Positions 36,649 through 51,600 of a stretch of DNA of 64,000 nucleotides are shown in pieces. The stretch is from Phorcus lineatus (taxonomy: Eukaryota; Mollusca; Gastropoda; Trochida; Trochidae). The stretch lies in contig OV121091.1 in NCBI GenBank assembly GCA_921293015.1, positions 29,620,839 to 29,684,838 of the forward strand, written 5' to 3'. Each line of letters starts with the position of its first letter. The first letter of the stretch is position 1. A program made the position numbers and the translations under genes. A model generated the notes under the pieces. The model was not told the DNA's origin and searched no databases. It worked only from the letters and a program-made list of their open reading frames with translations.

Positions 36649-39600
36649 CTGAAAAGGAATTGAATAATCATCAATACAATATAAAGTGTTACAAAAAGTT
36701 TCAATCTTGATTAAAAGATTTTCTATACAAGTCATTTGATTTACAATTGCTCAATTTTATTTATAACTACTTTTTGTAAATTCTGTTTGAAGCTCTCATA
36801 AAATCTACTGATGACTGATTCCTTGGTGGTTATCTTCACTTAAAGTAATGGGAATTTTTAGAACCTCATGAAGTTATGGCAAAATAAAGACTACCTGATT
36901 AGAGAAGTCTGTCCTTGTTGGACTGTCAACCTTCATGTCGATCATTTCCCCGATGACGTTCATCTTTTCGTCAGGAGTCTTGGTTCCAATGAGAGCTGTC
37001 TCAAGGGCTGGTCTTGGAGCCAAAGCTCCAGTGGTGCTCATGTCAATCAGAGCTTGCGACCTCGGTGTGTTCTGGGTACGTGAGAAGAACATGTCCTGGC
37101 ACACTATCTTGAGAGCCTGTTGATAGGAAATTTTGATTTAATGATTCCTGCTTTTTGTTCAATGGCATGAAGTCTATGAAGTAAGACGGCAATGAAGAAA
37201 GTTTGTCTACCTAAAGAGGATATTCATTTTGGTCATTTTCACAGGTTGCCATGACCCTGGACCTCTATTCTCAAAATGTTCATAGCCCCAATGAGTTCTT
37301 AGTTTAATTGTTTAGGGTATAATTATTTTGGTCATTTTTCAAACTGTTACAGTCCGGGATCTTGAGATGTCCGTTGTCCCTTACACTTCTCAATTATTTG
37401 TAGGTAAGTCATACAATCATAGATACCAACCTTGTAAAATTCCCTCATGAAGAGAACATTAGCATCATCGGTCATGTCTCCTGTCTTGATGTGAGCCAGA
37501 GAATGCAGGATAACAACAACAAACTCTCCAATAGACTCCATCCTCTCCTTCCGCACAAACAGGATCTTCCGTTTATGCTCATAGAACACAGAATTCCTGA
37601 AAGCGTTCCTCTCATAGTTGTTCTTGGGCAGGCTGGAGGCCAGGAGGAGGGAGACTTCCGGAGTCTTGATGGTTTGGTGAAGGAGGCGGATCACGAATAC
37701 TCCGAACCTGTACACAATGAACTGACTTGGAGAAATGGAGTTGATGTCCGCTGGTTTCAGATCTCCGCTACACGACCACTGAGCATCCTTCACATCAATG
37801 TATGCCTTGCTGTAGTCGCCACCTGGGGAAAGATGTTGGAATGAGTGGGTTATCATTAGTGTCGTTTGGGAAGTATTTCAGCCACAAGCTGCTAAGATGT
37901 TGGAACTGGCTTAGCTTATCATATTCAATATATTCATATGAATGCTTGAATTTGGCAATTTTTATCTTGGGGTCTTTAATTTAAACGACTTTTTGGTTAC
38001 TTGCCAGTATTTCCAACAATCTACATATTTATATTTATCATACCACGAACTTGATATTGAGATATATTCAAATTCAAACAAAGATGGGAATAATTGCTGG
38101 AAACATGAAAATGAAATAGAAGATAGTGTCTTGTAATAATACTTATGCAATGATAAATTTAGCTTAAGTGCCTTGAGGCATGAATTTTGGTGAAGTAACC
38201 TAATTATAAACAAAAGTGCCAAATTCAATTACTTACCAAGAATCCTGCCAGTCCCTCCTTGTGCAGGCCCAGAAGCAGCTGCTCCAGGAGCCTTCTCTAG
38301 CATTGACTCCAGGTCGTTGATCTGCTTGAAAAGAGGGGATGCCATCAGAAGGTTTACCCAGTCTTGTTCCAGGTTCCCTGAACTCTCAAACCCACCAGTA
38401 GGTGGTGCTGTTGGTCCTCCGCTGAGGGACGTGAACCCTGCTTTCAGAGTTGTCTCCTCTTCATTGAGATCCAAATCTTGGCGAATCTCTGCATCACTCT
38501 CAAGTTGGGCCTGTTTGTCAAGTTTTGCTGTCTCTGCATCAAGCTTCTGTTTCTTCCTTGCCTCCAGTTTTGCCATCATGGCTGCTCTTTGTCTCTCTTT
38601 TTCAGATTTTGCATTAGCTTCTAATTTCTTGATGTTCTGATTGTGTTCCCTGAGTAGCCTTGCTTTCTCCTCCTCGCTGACATTTGCCCTCTCAATTTCT
38701 TCTTTCTGTCTCTGGGCGTTGTCTTTGATCTGCTGTTCTCTGAGTCGTTGTCTCTCTGCTTCGCGCTCCTGCTGGCGTTCCAAGTCACGCTGGTGTTCCA
38801 TCTCAAGGTCTTTTTCTAGTTGCCTGAAGGGGAAGTTGTTTTGACAATGATAATGAAGAGAAAAATTCCATTCACCATTGAAAAGTTATTTAGCATAATG
38901 CAATAGTATTCAACCAACAGCAGCAGTTTAGATTCTTGGACTGAATTCTGGTACGACATTCTAATGGTCAACTTCAGCCAAGCTATCAAGCTATAAAGCA
39001 CTCGTAAACCATTTAGAAACATTTTAGAGGAAGAAGAACCTTGAGGTGAAGTGACTAATAACAAAAGGTAATCTATCCTAGGACCACAAGGTTAAAGGTT
39101 ACTTACTAGGACCATAGGTCTTATTATACTTCAGAAAACTCTCAGCTATATTCCATATCAAATTACTAGTATATCACTACATCAAATCCCTTAAATCACT
39201 GCAGCTAAACAACTTCTGCAAAAGCACTCTTCACTTTCAACTATATTAAGTTTTAACATATCACGATATCAGATTCTCTAACTCACTGCAGTTGAGCGAG
39301 TATCTTCCTCTTTCGCTCGTCTTCTCTCTCCTTCTGTTCTTTCTTCCGTCTTTCCAGCTCAGCTGTCATCTTCTTCACAACATCATTCTTGTATTTGGCT
39401 GCTGCATCTCTCGCTTGCCGAGCCTCATTCTCATATTGCTTTGTCAGTGCCTCAGCAGGTGAGTATTTCCTCATGGCGTCTGCAAGATCTTCCAGTTGCT
39501 TTTCCTTCAAAGACAGTCTTTGATGCGTCTGCTGAACCTCCAGTTGGGGACTCAGCTCCTTTTCAGCCTGGGCCGCCATCTTGGATGTCAGTTTGTCAAA

Positions 39601-42600
39601 GTCCTCAAGTTGTTGCTGAAGTGGAAGGAATAAGTTAATGCTGATCTCATTATCTATTCATCTAGAAATAGGTAATTTCTCAAACATTTAAATTTGAATC
39701 TACATGGTAAACTTCTTCTTAAAACATTAGGGCTCAAATTCACCAGTTGAAATTTTCTGCTCAAATGTAGAATTAAGGATTTATGATAGAACTGTACAAT
39801 ACTTTAATGAAGAAATAATTTTTTTCTCTTTTCTTTTTACAGAACCTCCTACCTGATGTTGTCTCTGCAATTTCTGTTTCTTCTCTGACAGTTCTGCATT
39901 GGACATGGATCCAGCATTGGCCAGCAGGTCAAAGAGTTCCTATACAAACAAAGATGTTTGAAATCTTTTTTCAAATTCAGAGCAGCTATGGAATGGGATT
40001 CAGATAGAGCTTTTATATGTCATTTACAATGGGAAAAGTACACTTGTAAGCCAGGTAATTTTCAAGCTTCTTTCAATTTGAAACCAACTTTAAACTGACT
40101 TATATAAATAACCTTGACAAACACAAGAGTAAGCTTTCTTCTCAAAGTCCGATTGTAACACTCTCATATCATATGCCAAATCTAACCAACCTGCTCGAAA
40201 GCAGCAGTAAGCTTGTCCTTGTCTGCCTGTCGTGTGTTCTGCACCTCAGCAAGTGCACGTTTCATAGCGGCGTCCCGTTCCTGTGCCAACTGTTCCTCCA
40301 AGTGAATGGCTTCCTTCATGTGTCTCTGTCGCAGAACAGTGTAGATCATGTTCTCAGCTTGGGCGCTGTCCTTACCCTGTAAAACATTATAGATATGTAT
40401 TGTACTGGTTCTAGAAGGGGTCCATTCATTAGACACTTCTCTATCATGTATAACCAAATGTTTACACAACTCTCATGCAATGGATATGGTTTATTTGAAA
40501 CTTTGTATGCAACCACTGACCTTGACAGAGTCCTTAAGGGCATGACCTTCGACCTCCCTAGCGATGTTCTCGTTGAGTTTGTCTCGCTCCTGCTGCTGCC
40601 GGACGAGTTCATCACTCATCTCAAGCTCGTTTTTCTGCTGCAACTGCTCCAGTTTCTGCTTCCTTCGTGCTGCCATCTGCAATCAAGAAAGTTATCTTAC
40701 ATATACTGTTATATAGAACAGTTTGATTTATCATTAAAATAAAAGTCTTTCATGCTGTGGTACCTTCTCTCCTTACAATGATTATTGTACAGGTCAGTAA
40801 CCAAAACTATTTCTGTTATAAAACACATGGGATACATGAGTGATTTGTAAGTATAATGTATCACATGAAGTTAAATCATCACTCTCAGTCATATTTGGCA
40901 TACTCCATTGAATTTTAAGAACATATCTATCTATAGTTTGACTTTTAAGAACACATCATTTCAACTCAGAAATTAATTTCCAAAACATATCTTATATTCT
41001 TTGTCAAAGAAATTCTACTTTTCAGTCTAGTCTTGACCTGACAGAGAAATCATTGTACACCATTCAGAGATCGACCATGCCATGTAATCGGAGATCAATG
41101 ATTGCACAACAATAAGAGATCAATCATTGCACAACAATCGGAGATCAATTGTTACACAACAATATGAGATCAATCATTGCACGGCAATCGGAGATCAATA
41201 ATCGCACAACAATCAGGGATCAATCATTGCACAACAATCAGGGATCAATCATTGCACAACAATCGGAGATCACTCATTGCACAACAATCAGGAATTAATC
41301 ATTGCTCAGCAATCAGAGATCGACCATTGCACTATTAGGAGATCAATCATTGCACAACAATCAGAGATCAATCATTGCACAGCAATCGGAGATCAATCAT
41401 TGCACAGCAATCAGAAGTCAACCATTGCATAATTAGGAGATCAATAATACCACAGCAATCCGAAAAAGTGTCTCACAATATAACATATGATAGAAAAAAC
41501 TTTTGAAACCTTGTCGGCAAGATCCTGTTTCTGTCTCTCCCGCTGTGACTGCAGGTTGCGTTCAATGGCCTCCTGTTCCTTCTGGTGCTTGGCCATCATC
41601 TTCTGAAGCTCCGCCTCCGACAAACTGCCACCCTTCAGCGCCATCTCTCGGTCAAGACGCTCCTTTAGGGCATCCGACGCCTGAAAATACAATTAGATTA
41701 TCGTTAAACCCTAATCTTACTGCATAAACTATGCCATATTATTGACCATGGGATTTATTGTTAAAAAGTTTTTCTAGTCCTAATCGGCAAGGAGGGCTTA
41801 TTGTTTGAAAAATCAAACAATTTGACAAGCCCTACAATGTGGAGACACTTAAAAAGAATCTAAAATCACAAAAGCCCTGTTGACCTCTTCTCCAACAGGT
41901 ACAATCTGATTTTCAACAAGTAATTGGTTGGCGAGGAAACAGCTTATAGAACACTGTGGCAATAAAATTTTAGAACACTGTGGCATCAAAATTTTAGGAC
42001 ACTATTGTTGAATAAAAATTCTGAACGTTTAGTATTGATATCTCTATAGCCTATACCCTTGTTTAATTAATTTATGCTGAATCATTACCATGTGTTAGAC
42101 ATCCAATATTCATAAACTGTTAATCAAAGGAACAAGGGTCTTAAAAGTAACAAATTGTCAATTTTTATTGAATTTTATTTTGGATAAGAATCCATTTTTG
42201 AATAGTGGCCAACATTCCCTATCCAGATTTTTTTACTTTACCAAGTTTTAGTATCAACTGGAAGTCTTTGTCAACAATATATCTAAACAAAATTAAATTC
42301 ACATTGAAGATTGTAATGAACAACTCATCAGTCATCACTACCCCATCAGTATATTGAAATAACTGGGAAAAATCTAACAAACTAATGCAATAAGTTTAGT
42401 ACTTTTGCTCTGATTTTGGAAACATTTTGAGTTTTTTAATTATTTTTTTTTACCTGTTGAACTATGCTATGCTCGCGCTGTGAAGCTGCTTGCATATCAG
42501 CTCTGACAATTGGGACAATTACACATGGTTATGACAACATTAGGTGGAACTATTTGGTACTACTGGACTTCTAAATGCATCAGGAAGACTTTAGAATGCT

Positions 42601-45600
42601 TTATATTTTTATATGAAGTATTCAAAAAATGTTGATTTTATTGACATTATGCCTTCTGTTTGAAGTAGGTGTGACAAGATCTCACCTACCTCCAATCAAG
42701 AATCAACTCTCAAGCCAAGCCCACTTGGGCAGAAGGACAATGCCTGGCAATCAACACCACATCTGTTACTCAAGACTTGAACTCTATGGACTGAAACCAA
42801 GCTTCACTCGAAATGACTCTAAGGTTTCCGAACTTGTGCAACATCAAGTCCCACTCAGGTCAATGAAAAGAAAGAAGCGGTGTTGTAGAGCAGGTCGAAA
42901 GAAACAAAGGTTGATAAATATTGTTTCAACAAACAAGTATCATAAAACATCAGAAAAATACTCAGAAATAACGGGAGTGAACTCTAAAAACTTAAGTCAA
43001 GTTAATCCAAAAAAGAAACGGCCGTTGAAAGTAGCGCTATGGAATACACAATCGTCTCGCAATAAGTCCTTGGACATTGCCGATACTATCATGGATGATG
43101 AGTTGGATGTGCTATTCATCACTGAATCATGGCTTAGAGATCAAGGAGATGATTCAATTATTGCTGAAATGACTCCTGATGGATACAGTTTGGTGCATAA
43201 ACCTCGGGCACACAGAAGTGGCGGAGGAATAGCAATTATACATCGAACTTCATTGAAGATAAGTATATTACAATCTTCAAAATATGCTTATGACACTTTT
43301 GAACTTATGGATGTGGTGATATCATATTCATCGGTCACGTTACGGACAGCCTGTGTCTATCGACCACCCCCTTCCAAAACAAACCAATATCGTGTATCTC
43401 AATTCTTTGAGGAAATGAATCTATTCCTGGAGAATCATTCTTATAAACACCTTCTCATATTGGGAGATTTTAACATCCATTTTGATCTTCAAATGAAACC
43501 TGATGTGAAAAAGATGTTGAAATTGATTGAAACCCATAGTCTATCTCAGCATGTTGATGTTTCTACACACAAGAGTGGCCATATCATCGATTGGGTTCTC
43601 ACCAGGAGTGATGATGATCTGATACAGAACTTATTGGTTCAGGACAAACAAATGTCTGATCACTACATGATCACCTTTGAGCTCTTATTAAATGGCCCTT
43701 CTGTAACACCTACTGATGTAGTATGTCGTAATTTCAAAAAGATTGATCCAGTTTCTTTTTCCTCTGACCTCAGAAATTCGCGACTCGTTACTGATCCTCC
43801 GGATGTTCTGGAGGATTTGTGTCAGACATACAATGATACTCTGAAGGAGCTTCTAGATAAGCATGCCCCTCCCGTTACCAAGAGGATAAAGCAGAGGACA
43901 AGCACTCCTTGGTACACACAGGATGTTCTGGAGGCCAAGAACAAACGACGTAAAGCTGAGCGTCAGTGGAGGAAGTCACAGTTAGAAGTTCATCGACAGT
44001 GCTACCAGAAAGCTAGAAATGCAGTCACACAACAAATTAGGAAATCAAAGAGTGATTACTGTGTTTCCAAACTTACTGAGTGCAAGAACTCCAGCGCACT
44101 GTATGACTTTATATTTGCGCTACTTGGTAAGCCGGAGGATGTTGTCCTTCCATCAGAGGATTGTAACAATGCTCTTGCTGAAAAGTTCAACTCATTTTTT
44201 GTTGAAAAGATTCAGACAATCCGTCAAAAGTTACTTGAGAAAAATCAATCTCAAGCAAAAGAAATCCCTAACAAGACACATGTTGGTGAAAACCTTCTTA
44301 CTCTAGAAACCTTCTCAGAACAAGAGGTGATGAAATTGATCAAGGACAGTAAACCAACTACATGTAGTTTGGACCCAATACCAACTAAGCTTCTGTTGGA
44401 ATTCACTGGCGAACTACTTCCAGTCATAACCCTCATAATAAACAAGAGTCTGCAGTCCGGAGAGTTTCCAGGAATCCTAAAGGAGGCCATTGTGAGGCCC
44501 CTCATTAAGAAACGTGGCCTTGACGACTCTATTCTGAGCAATTACAGACCAGTCTCGAATCTGAGTTTCTTGTCGAAACTCATTGAAAGGGCTGTGAAAA
44601 GCAGACTATCAGTACATCTTTCCGATCATGATTTGCTTGACAAGTTCCAGTCAGCTTACAGAACAGGCTATAGCACCGAAACAGCCTTGCTGCGTGTTTT
44701 GAACGATTTGACAACATCATGCGACAATGGGCAAGTTGGTTTGATTGTGCTGTTAGATTTGTCAGCTGCCTTCGACACTTTAGACCACGAAAAGCTAGTT
44801 GATATTCTGAAGGTAGTTATTGGGATTGATGGAAATGCCCTGCAATGGTTTTCATCATACCTATCCAACCGATGTCAAACTGTAGTCGTTAGGAATTCAA
44901 GCTCAAGCAAGGTACTTCTACAGTTCGGAGTGCCACAAGGATCTGTTCTCGGGCCTATCTTATTTACCTTATACACATCTGTACTCGGAAACTTGATCTC
45001 TACCACGAATGTTGGTCACCACAGTTACGCTGACGACACTCAGTTGATGAAAGCATTCTTTCCAAAGAATTCCCAGCCAGCAGTTGATCAGATGAAAATT
45101 TGTACAAATAAGATCCAATCCTGGATGGATACTAACATGCTGAAACTCAACACAAACAAGACAGAAGCCATGTTAGTTGGGACTCGCAAGAACAGACAAT
45201 TATCAAACCTAACAACAATAAATGTTGGAGAGTCTGAAGTTCCGTTATCAGACTGTGTCAAGAACCTGGGTGTCATTCTCGACTGTGATCTCTCTATGGA
45301 ACACCATATCAGCCTGATCTGCAAAGCATGCCATTTCCATCTGAGAAATATAGGCAAAATCAGACACCTTCTGTCAACAAACGCGACTCATATGCTAGTC
45401 AGAAGCCTGGTTTTGACAAAATTGGACTACTGTAATAGTCTGCTGATCAACATCACGCAAGAGCAATTGTCAAGACTACAAAGGATTCAGAATGCTGCGG
45501 CAAGGATCGTGTCCAGGACAAGAAAGTCGGCGCACATAACACCAGTGCTTATCAACTTGCATTGGCTCCCGGTACAAGCACGGGTACAGTTCAAGGTTCT

Positions 45601-48600
45601 GGTATTTGCCTATCAATGCTACCATGGATCAGCCCCATCCTACCTCGCCGAGTTGACTGAAGTTTATCAACCGCCAAGAGCCCTTCGTTCAGTAAACCAG
45701 CATTTGTTCCACGTTCCGAAAATGAACTTAAAACGATTTGGCCAAAGATCTTTCAATTACAATGCAGCAATTCTCTGGAACAAACTGCCAAATGAACTCA
45801 AAGAACTCAATACACTCTCCGTCTTCAAATCGCATCTAAAAACACATCTCTTCCGAGAGTCATACCTGGACTAATGTACCACCATGTGTTATTGCCACTT
45901 GTCAGAGTAAATTCAGACTTTTTTAGCGCTATGAGCATAAACTTGGTGTATGGAGTTGGCGCCATACAAATGGACTTATTATTATTATTATTACAACAGT
46001 TCACAAGAGGGTTTTTCAGTTGGGGTGGGGACAAGGGGAGTTAACTCTACTAACAATCTTCCTCTGAAGGTCGATCTGCTTGTCTATATCCTTAGAGTCA
46101 GTGTACATCTTGTTGTTGAGGTCTGTCTCCAACCGGCGCTGCTCCTCCTTCTGTTGGGTCTCCAGGGCAACCTGTTTCTCCATCTGTGACTCGATCAGTT
46201 TCTGTTGCTCACTGCTCATCTGATCACCGTTTAGCTTCTCGCTCACTTTGTTGATCACCTCTGCTGCTTCTGCATTCCCACTTGACACCTGTGGGTGTGA
46301 GTTAAAATCAATACAATGGTATTTCTTTATCCTTCAAATATTTTTGGAGTCAACTTAACCCTAACCCCAAAGAAACCAGACACAAATGCATTTATGAGCC
46401 TGATTTCAGGCAAGGGTTTTTAAGAATAATAATTTTGATTAAACAAAAAAGTGGCTTTATATTATCAGAAACAAAATTCAATTGAAACTGAATTTATTGA
46501 TACATTAGTATATTCATAACATTATTGAAAAACATTTCATTGCTTCAAGAACCTCCCCTGTAAAGTATACTTCAAAGAAATATCAAATGAGTATACATAC
46601 ATGTGTTTTAGTGATCCTATCCAGTTCAGAAGCTACAGCTTGGTCCTTGCCGAGTTGTTCCTTCATCCTCTTGCGTGCAGCCAGTTTTGCTAGCACCTTG
46701 TCATGGTTTGTACTGTGCTTGTTATCATGCATGGCCTCCATTCTTCTCACCTCATCATTGAATTGGGACATGATTCGGTCTCGCTCTGTGGTGGTTGAGT
46801 TTTTCAGCATCTCCCTGAGAGCCTGCTCCTGGGATTTGCGCTGTTGGTCCTGGACAAAGATTGGGAATATGTTTTTATTAAACATGCAACTATGGATGTT
46901 AAGCTAACAAAATAAGGTGTTTCTCATGATACAAATGTATGATTATCAAAATTAAATAAATTGAACCAAGGATTATTTTTTCTTTGCAATTATGTCAGCT
47001 CACCTTTTCAAACTGCCTCCATGCATTGAGTAGAGCTGCCTCTTCTCTGAGTCTGTCAGCCTCGTTCTGAGCATCCAGGGTCTGTCTCATCCTGTTCCTC
47101 TCCTCCTCTGACAACCCCTTCAGCTCCTCCTCACTGAGTTGTCTGGTCTGCTCACGACCCTTCCTCTTGTGAAGCTTTTCAAACAGGTCCTTTGATGCCT
47201 GGTTTAGGGATGAGTTACGGTCCCTGAATGACTTCAATATGGCATCCTTCTCGTCTTGACTGATGTCCAAAGAGTTGATCCATTTGATGAACTCATCATC
47301 AACAGCAGGTCCATCTCTCTCCACTTTCTCTGCTGCTGCTCTCTGAAGCTCAGCCCTCATCTGTTCCTGTTCTTGTTGCAGTTTCAGAAGTTCCTGATTG
47401 AGGTCCTCGTAGGTCTTTGTTTGCAGACCTGGGACACTCTCTGCTGGTACTCCCTGGTTCCTTGCCTCCATCATGTGCTGTCGATACAAGTCCTTCTTTC
47501 TCTGCCTTCTCAGGTCTGCTAGCTTCTTCCTTAGGTTGGCAAGTTCTTGTTGTTTTGATTTGTCAAAGGATTCACTCAGTTTCTGGGTGTTGTTTGCATG
47601 GTCAAGGAGCAGTTTTTCTTTTTCTTGGTCAGATTTGGCATTGGACATCTTTTTGTTGAGATTTTGGGAAACATCATTCAACATTTCTTGCTTTTTGGTT
47701 TCATATTCCTCAAGGAGTTGGTTCAATTGATTTATTTCATCAGATTTCAATTTGTTCTCAAGTTGGGCAGCTTCATAGGCTTGTTTCTCAAAAAGATATT
47801 TCTCTTGTTGTCGCTTCTCCTCCTCACTCAGATTTCCATGTGTCTTAAGTTTGGATGGATCTCCAATAACAACCACGCTGGAGTCTGTCTGGGAGCCTCC
47901 ACTTGCCGTTCCTGCAGAACCACCAACAAGCTGAGACTGGACCCGAGTTGGCTGAGTTGATTGTTTCCCTTTGCCTCCTTCACCTTGACTTCTTGCTGTG
48001 CTTGGTCCAGAACTCTGTCCAGACCCTTGTCCACTGCTGTTGACTCCACCCTGGTTGATGTTTAGGTTTGTGACTTGGCTATGTGAGCTGCCAGCTCCCA
48101 TGTTGATAATGTTCAGAAGTTCGGAAGAAAGATAAAATGGTCCCCCAGACTCAAGCATAGCAATCAGTTGTCTCAGCAGGGGAATCAATTCCGAGTCAGT
48201 GGAGGCTTCATCAACATCTCCATACACGCCACAAAGCTGTGAGTCATAATCCCCGGCCAGCAGGGCACTTCTAGTCAGGACAGTCTTTGCCTCTTCACAG
48301 CACAACTCAGACCTTTGTCTTGCATACTCCAAAGCTGAGTGTTCCTCATCTAATCCTTCCATCTTGCTGGTGATCTGGTCCCGCATTTCTCCTTGGAGTC
48401 TTGCCTTGCCCTGGTGGTATCTCTGCAGAGCTGTATTCTCAGCATCAGGATTCATTGCTCCATCCAAATCCTCCATCCTATCTCTGTAGCGTTTCTCCTC
48501 CTGTTGCAACTTGACAAAGAACTTGCGAACTGTGTCAGTATATTTGACATGGGCTGATATGTGAGCCTCTTCATGTTCTCTCTCCAGTCTGTCAGCTTCC

Positions 48601-51600
48601 GTAAGGATGGTAATGACCTCTGGAGGGATCACTGCTGAGTAATCCTGTTGGGCAGCTCCTCTCCTCTGCACCTCACGCTTAGAGTTCTCATTTAGTTGGT
48701 GGGCAAGAGCATCAACATCCTCCAGAATCCTCTCCAGATGCTTGGACGATATTGTGTCCAGTTCAAATAGCAGTTGTTGAGTGAGGGCATGTTCTTTTCT
48801 AGTCAAGTCCTGTTCCTTCTGTCTCTGTCTCCGCCAGAAGCCTCGTCTTGCAATGATTTCTTCTTCCAGCATTGCAAGTGCACCTGGTGGAGGCTTCTTC
48901 TTCCGGTGTCCTCCAGTTGCTAGGGTTACAGGGACCACCATCTTGTTTTCAGGATTGATTCTCACTCCAATGACAGGACTCAAATCTCCAGTGACTGGAT
49001 CCACTGCTTTCTTGCCAATCATGATTGGTACCAAACCTAAGAGGAACAACAACTTTTAGTATGAGACCATCAACAGTTGCATTGTTCAGAATAATGTACA
49101 TACATTTAAACATAAAAGCTTGTAAAAACCTGGTTTTAAGATATTCTAAATTAATCCTACATTTGAAGAACAAGCTCTTAGGTATCTTAAAGATTTATGC
49201 CTTTTCTGTTACTTGTAATTAATGTCGATACCTAATTTAAATTCCAATAAAAACAATACAAGCAATTTACATTATAAGTAACAATATAGTGTAGTCAAAT
49301 GTGAAAGAATGGAATACCTCCTCCCTCTGGATCCTCCATAGTTCCACCAAGGGGAATAACTCTGCCTGTATGTTGTTGTTTTGTCGCACCAAGGATTGGC
49401 ACTCTTTGGTTAGTGCCTGATGGGTCTGCCATTGTTGTTCCAATCAATATTGGGAGCAGCTGACCAGTCTTTGTGAACTCATACATACCTGTAATTACAA
49501 TACTTAAAGTATTGAGACAATTGCCTTCAGCTTCAAGAGAGTAAAAACATCATGTTCACATATGCCTACATTGCGCTTTGAAAAATTTTCCCTTACAAAC
49601 AAGAGAGGATTAAGGTCCATTTTAGAGATCATTCCCCAAACTATATGATCTAAACCATTCCATTTTACATTGACATAAATAAAATACATTGACATATTTT
49701 CTATGAACATATCTCACCAGGACAACCGCCGGTTCCTGCCAAGATTACAGCCTTGTCTTTGCGTCTCATGATGTCATGTTGAGTTCTCAGTAGATGAGAC
49801 TTCATGCGAGATCTGGCCTTTTCCAGTTCTTTCACTGCATTCTCCAGTGCTATTTCTTCATGGCGGACATTGACGTTGCCACCTTCCTGACCTGCAGCAA
49901 TCATCATCAAGACAATGCTTCATTGAAATTTATTCGTTGCTATGGTGGGAATCCACACAAAATATAGATGTAGCCAAAATTAAAATTTATTTAAATTACA
50001 ACAATCTCCAAACCATAAAATCTTTCCAAACAAACCCACCAGCAGCAAGAACAACATCCTTGTACTCTCTGAGCATGTCTTGTACTCGAGCCTCAATGGC
50101 AAGCACGATGGAGTCCAGCAGTGCCTGGTATCCTCCGGCAGATGGCAGCACTCTTACGTCCCGCAGGTACCCACCGTTGATTCGCACTAGTTTCCCGCTG
50201 AGTGAGTCAACAAATGAGTCACCGGGGATTATGGGGATTTCTCCATGTTCACCCGCTTTGGTTCCACCAACTGGAACCACCACACCTGTCAGAATAAAAA
50301 AACCCCACTTATTTAAAATTGTTTTATATCATTTGGAAAATATACTTAATGTAATACATATGATAAGGTATCAGTTTGATTATCTTTGCAACTTTTATTC
50401 AAATCAGTCAGTTTTATTGATTTCATCAAGACCTTCAGATGAAAGTAAAACATAAAACAAATGAAAGTTATATCCATTAACATTCAAGAAGCTTTTATGG
50501 TTATGTGAATTGATTTCTAACCTGCCTAGCTTATAAATCCAAATAATCTGATGGGACTGGTCAGACAATTTTTGGATTGCCACGTATTTTATAAGCCAGC
50601 TTACCCGTTTCCTGGTCGATTGCAACTGACAGTATGGGCACAGGTTGACCTCCATTAGGATCAACCATGATGGAGCCAATCTCGATAGGGATGGGTAGAC
50701 CTGTAACCGGGTCTGTATGGATTCCACCAATGGGGAGGACCAGGCCTGTCTTGGGATGAATGGTCATGCCTAAAATAGGCACCTTGAGGCCACAGGTCGG
50801 GTCTGAGATGGGAGCACCGTATCGAAGATCGCTCTTGCTCTCCAGAGGTTGCAGTCTGGTCTTTACTGGCTCTCCAGTGTGAGGGTTGGTGGGGTAAGGG
50901 ATGTAGGGGATGTATGGCTCCTCAGATCTCGTGGACTCACCTTATAAAGAGAAGATATCGACATGTACTGACATCGTATTTTAAGAGGACTTGAGTGAAA
51001 TACATTGAAAAGAAGCAAGATTTCTGAAAATTGTGTTTGAAAAAAAATAAATAGAAAAAATAAAAATATAAAAATTCTGAAAAACACCTTTATGTAAAGA
51101 GTCAGAAGATAGTACATGTTCCTATATGTTAAGTGTGTAGTGTTTTATTTGAATATAGATATCTAGAAAGCTTGCTCTTTCCCAATCACGTACTATATAG
51201 GGTAGAATGACTTGTCACAAAGATTAACTATCACATTATAACGAATCACTCAAATCTTATGTTCATTCAAATATATCATACTTTTAACTAATGGCAAATG
51301 CTGGTTTATCACTTTAGTAAACAGTTTGTTACTCTTGTAAATGAGCCATTCCGAAAATATTGACACTAACAATTCAATAGCAAGAGTGAGTAAATAATTA
51401 GTTGAGTCAACATCAAGTAAGTCACTCATGATATGATATTAATTTACTCATTAGCTTAATTAGAATACAACAAACCTGTTGCAGAGTCAACAACAAACAC
51501 GAGTCTGGAGGTCACTGCATCATATGCGACATTGCCCTGTATGGGGAGGACACGCCCTGTTTGAGGATGCAGGAAGTAGTCTGGGGGGACGCTCATCACC

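Noticed and set aside
37431..37822. Zinc metallopeptidase in the C-terminal domain because of HSLAHI
   Set aside because: The zincin signature needs HExxH; the glutamate is absent and no third ligand is evident.
37491..37844. 117-codon plus-strand frame, and similar frames at 38317-38640 and 47598-47960
   Set aside because: They are antisense shadows of the well-supported minus-strand coiled-coil exons.
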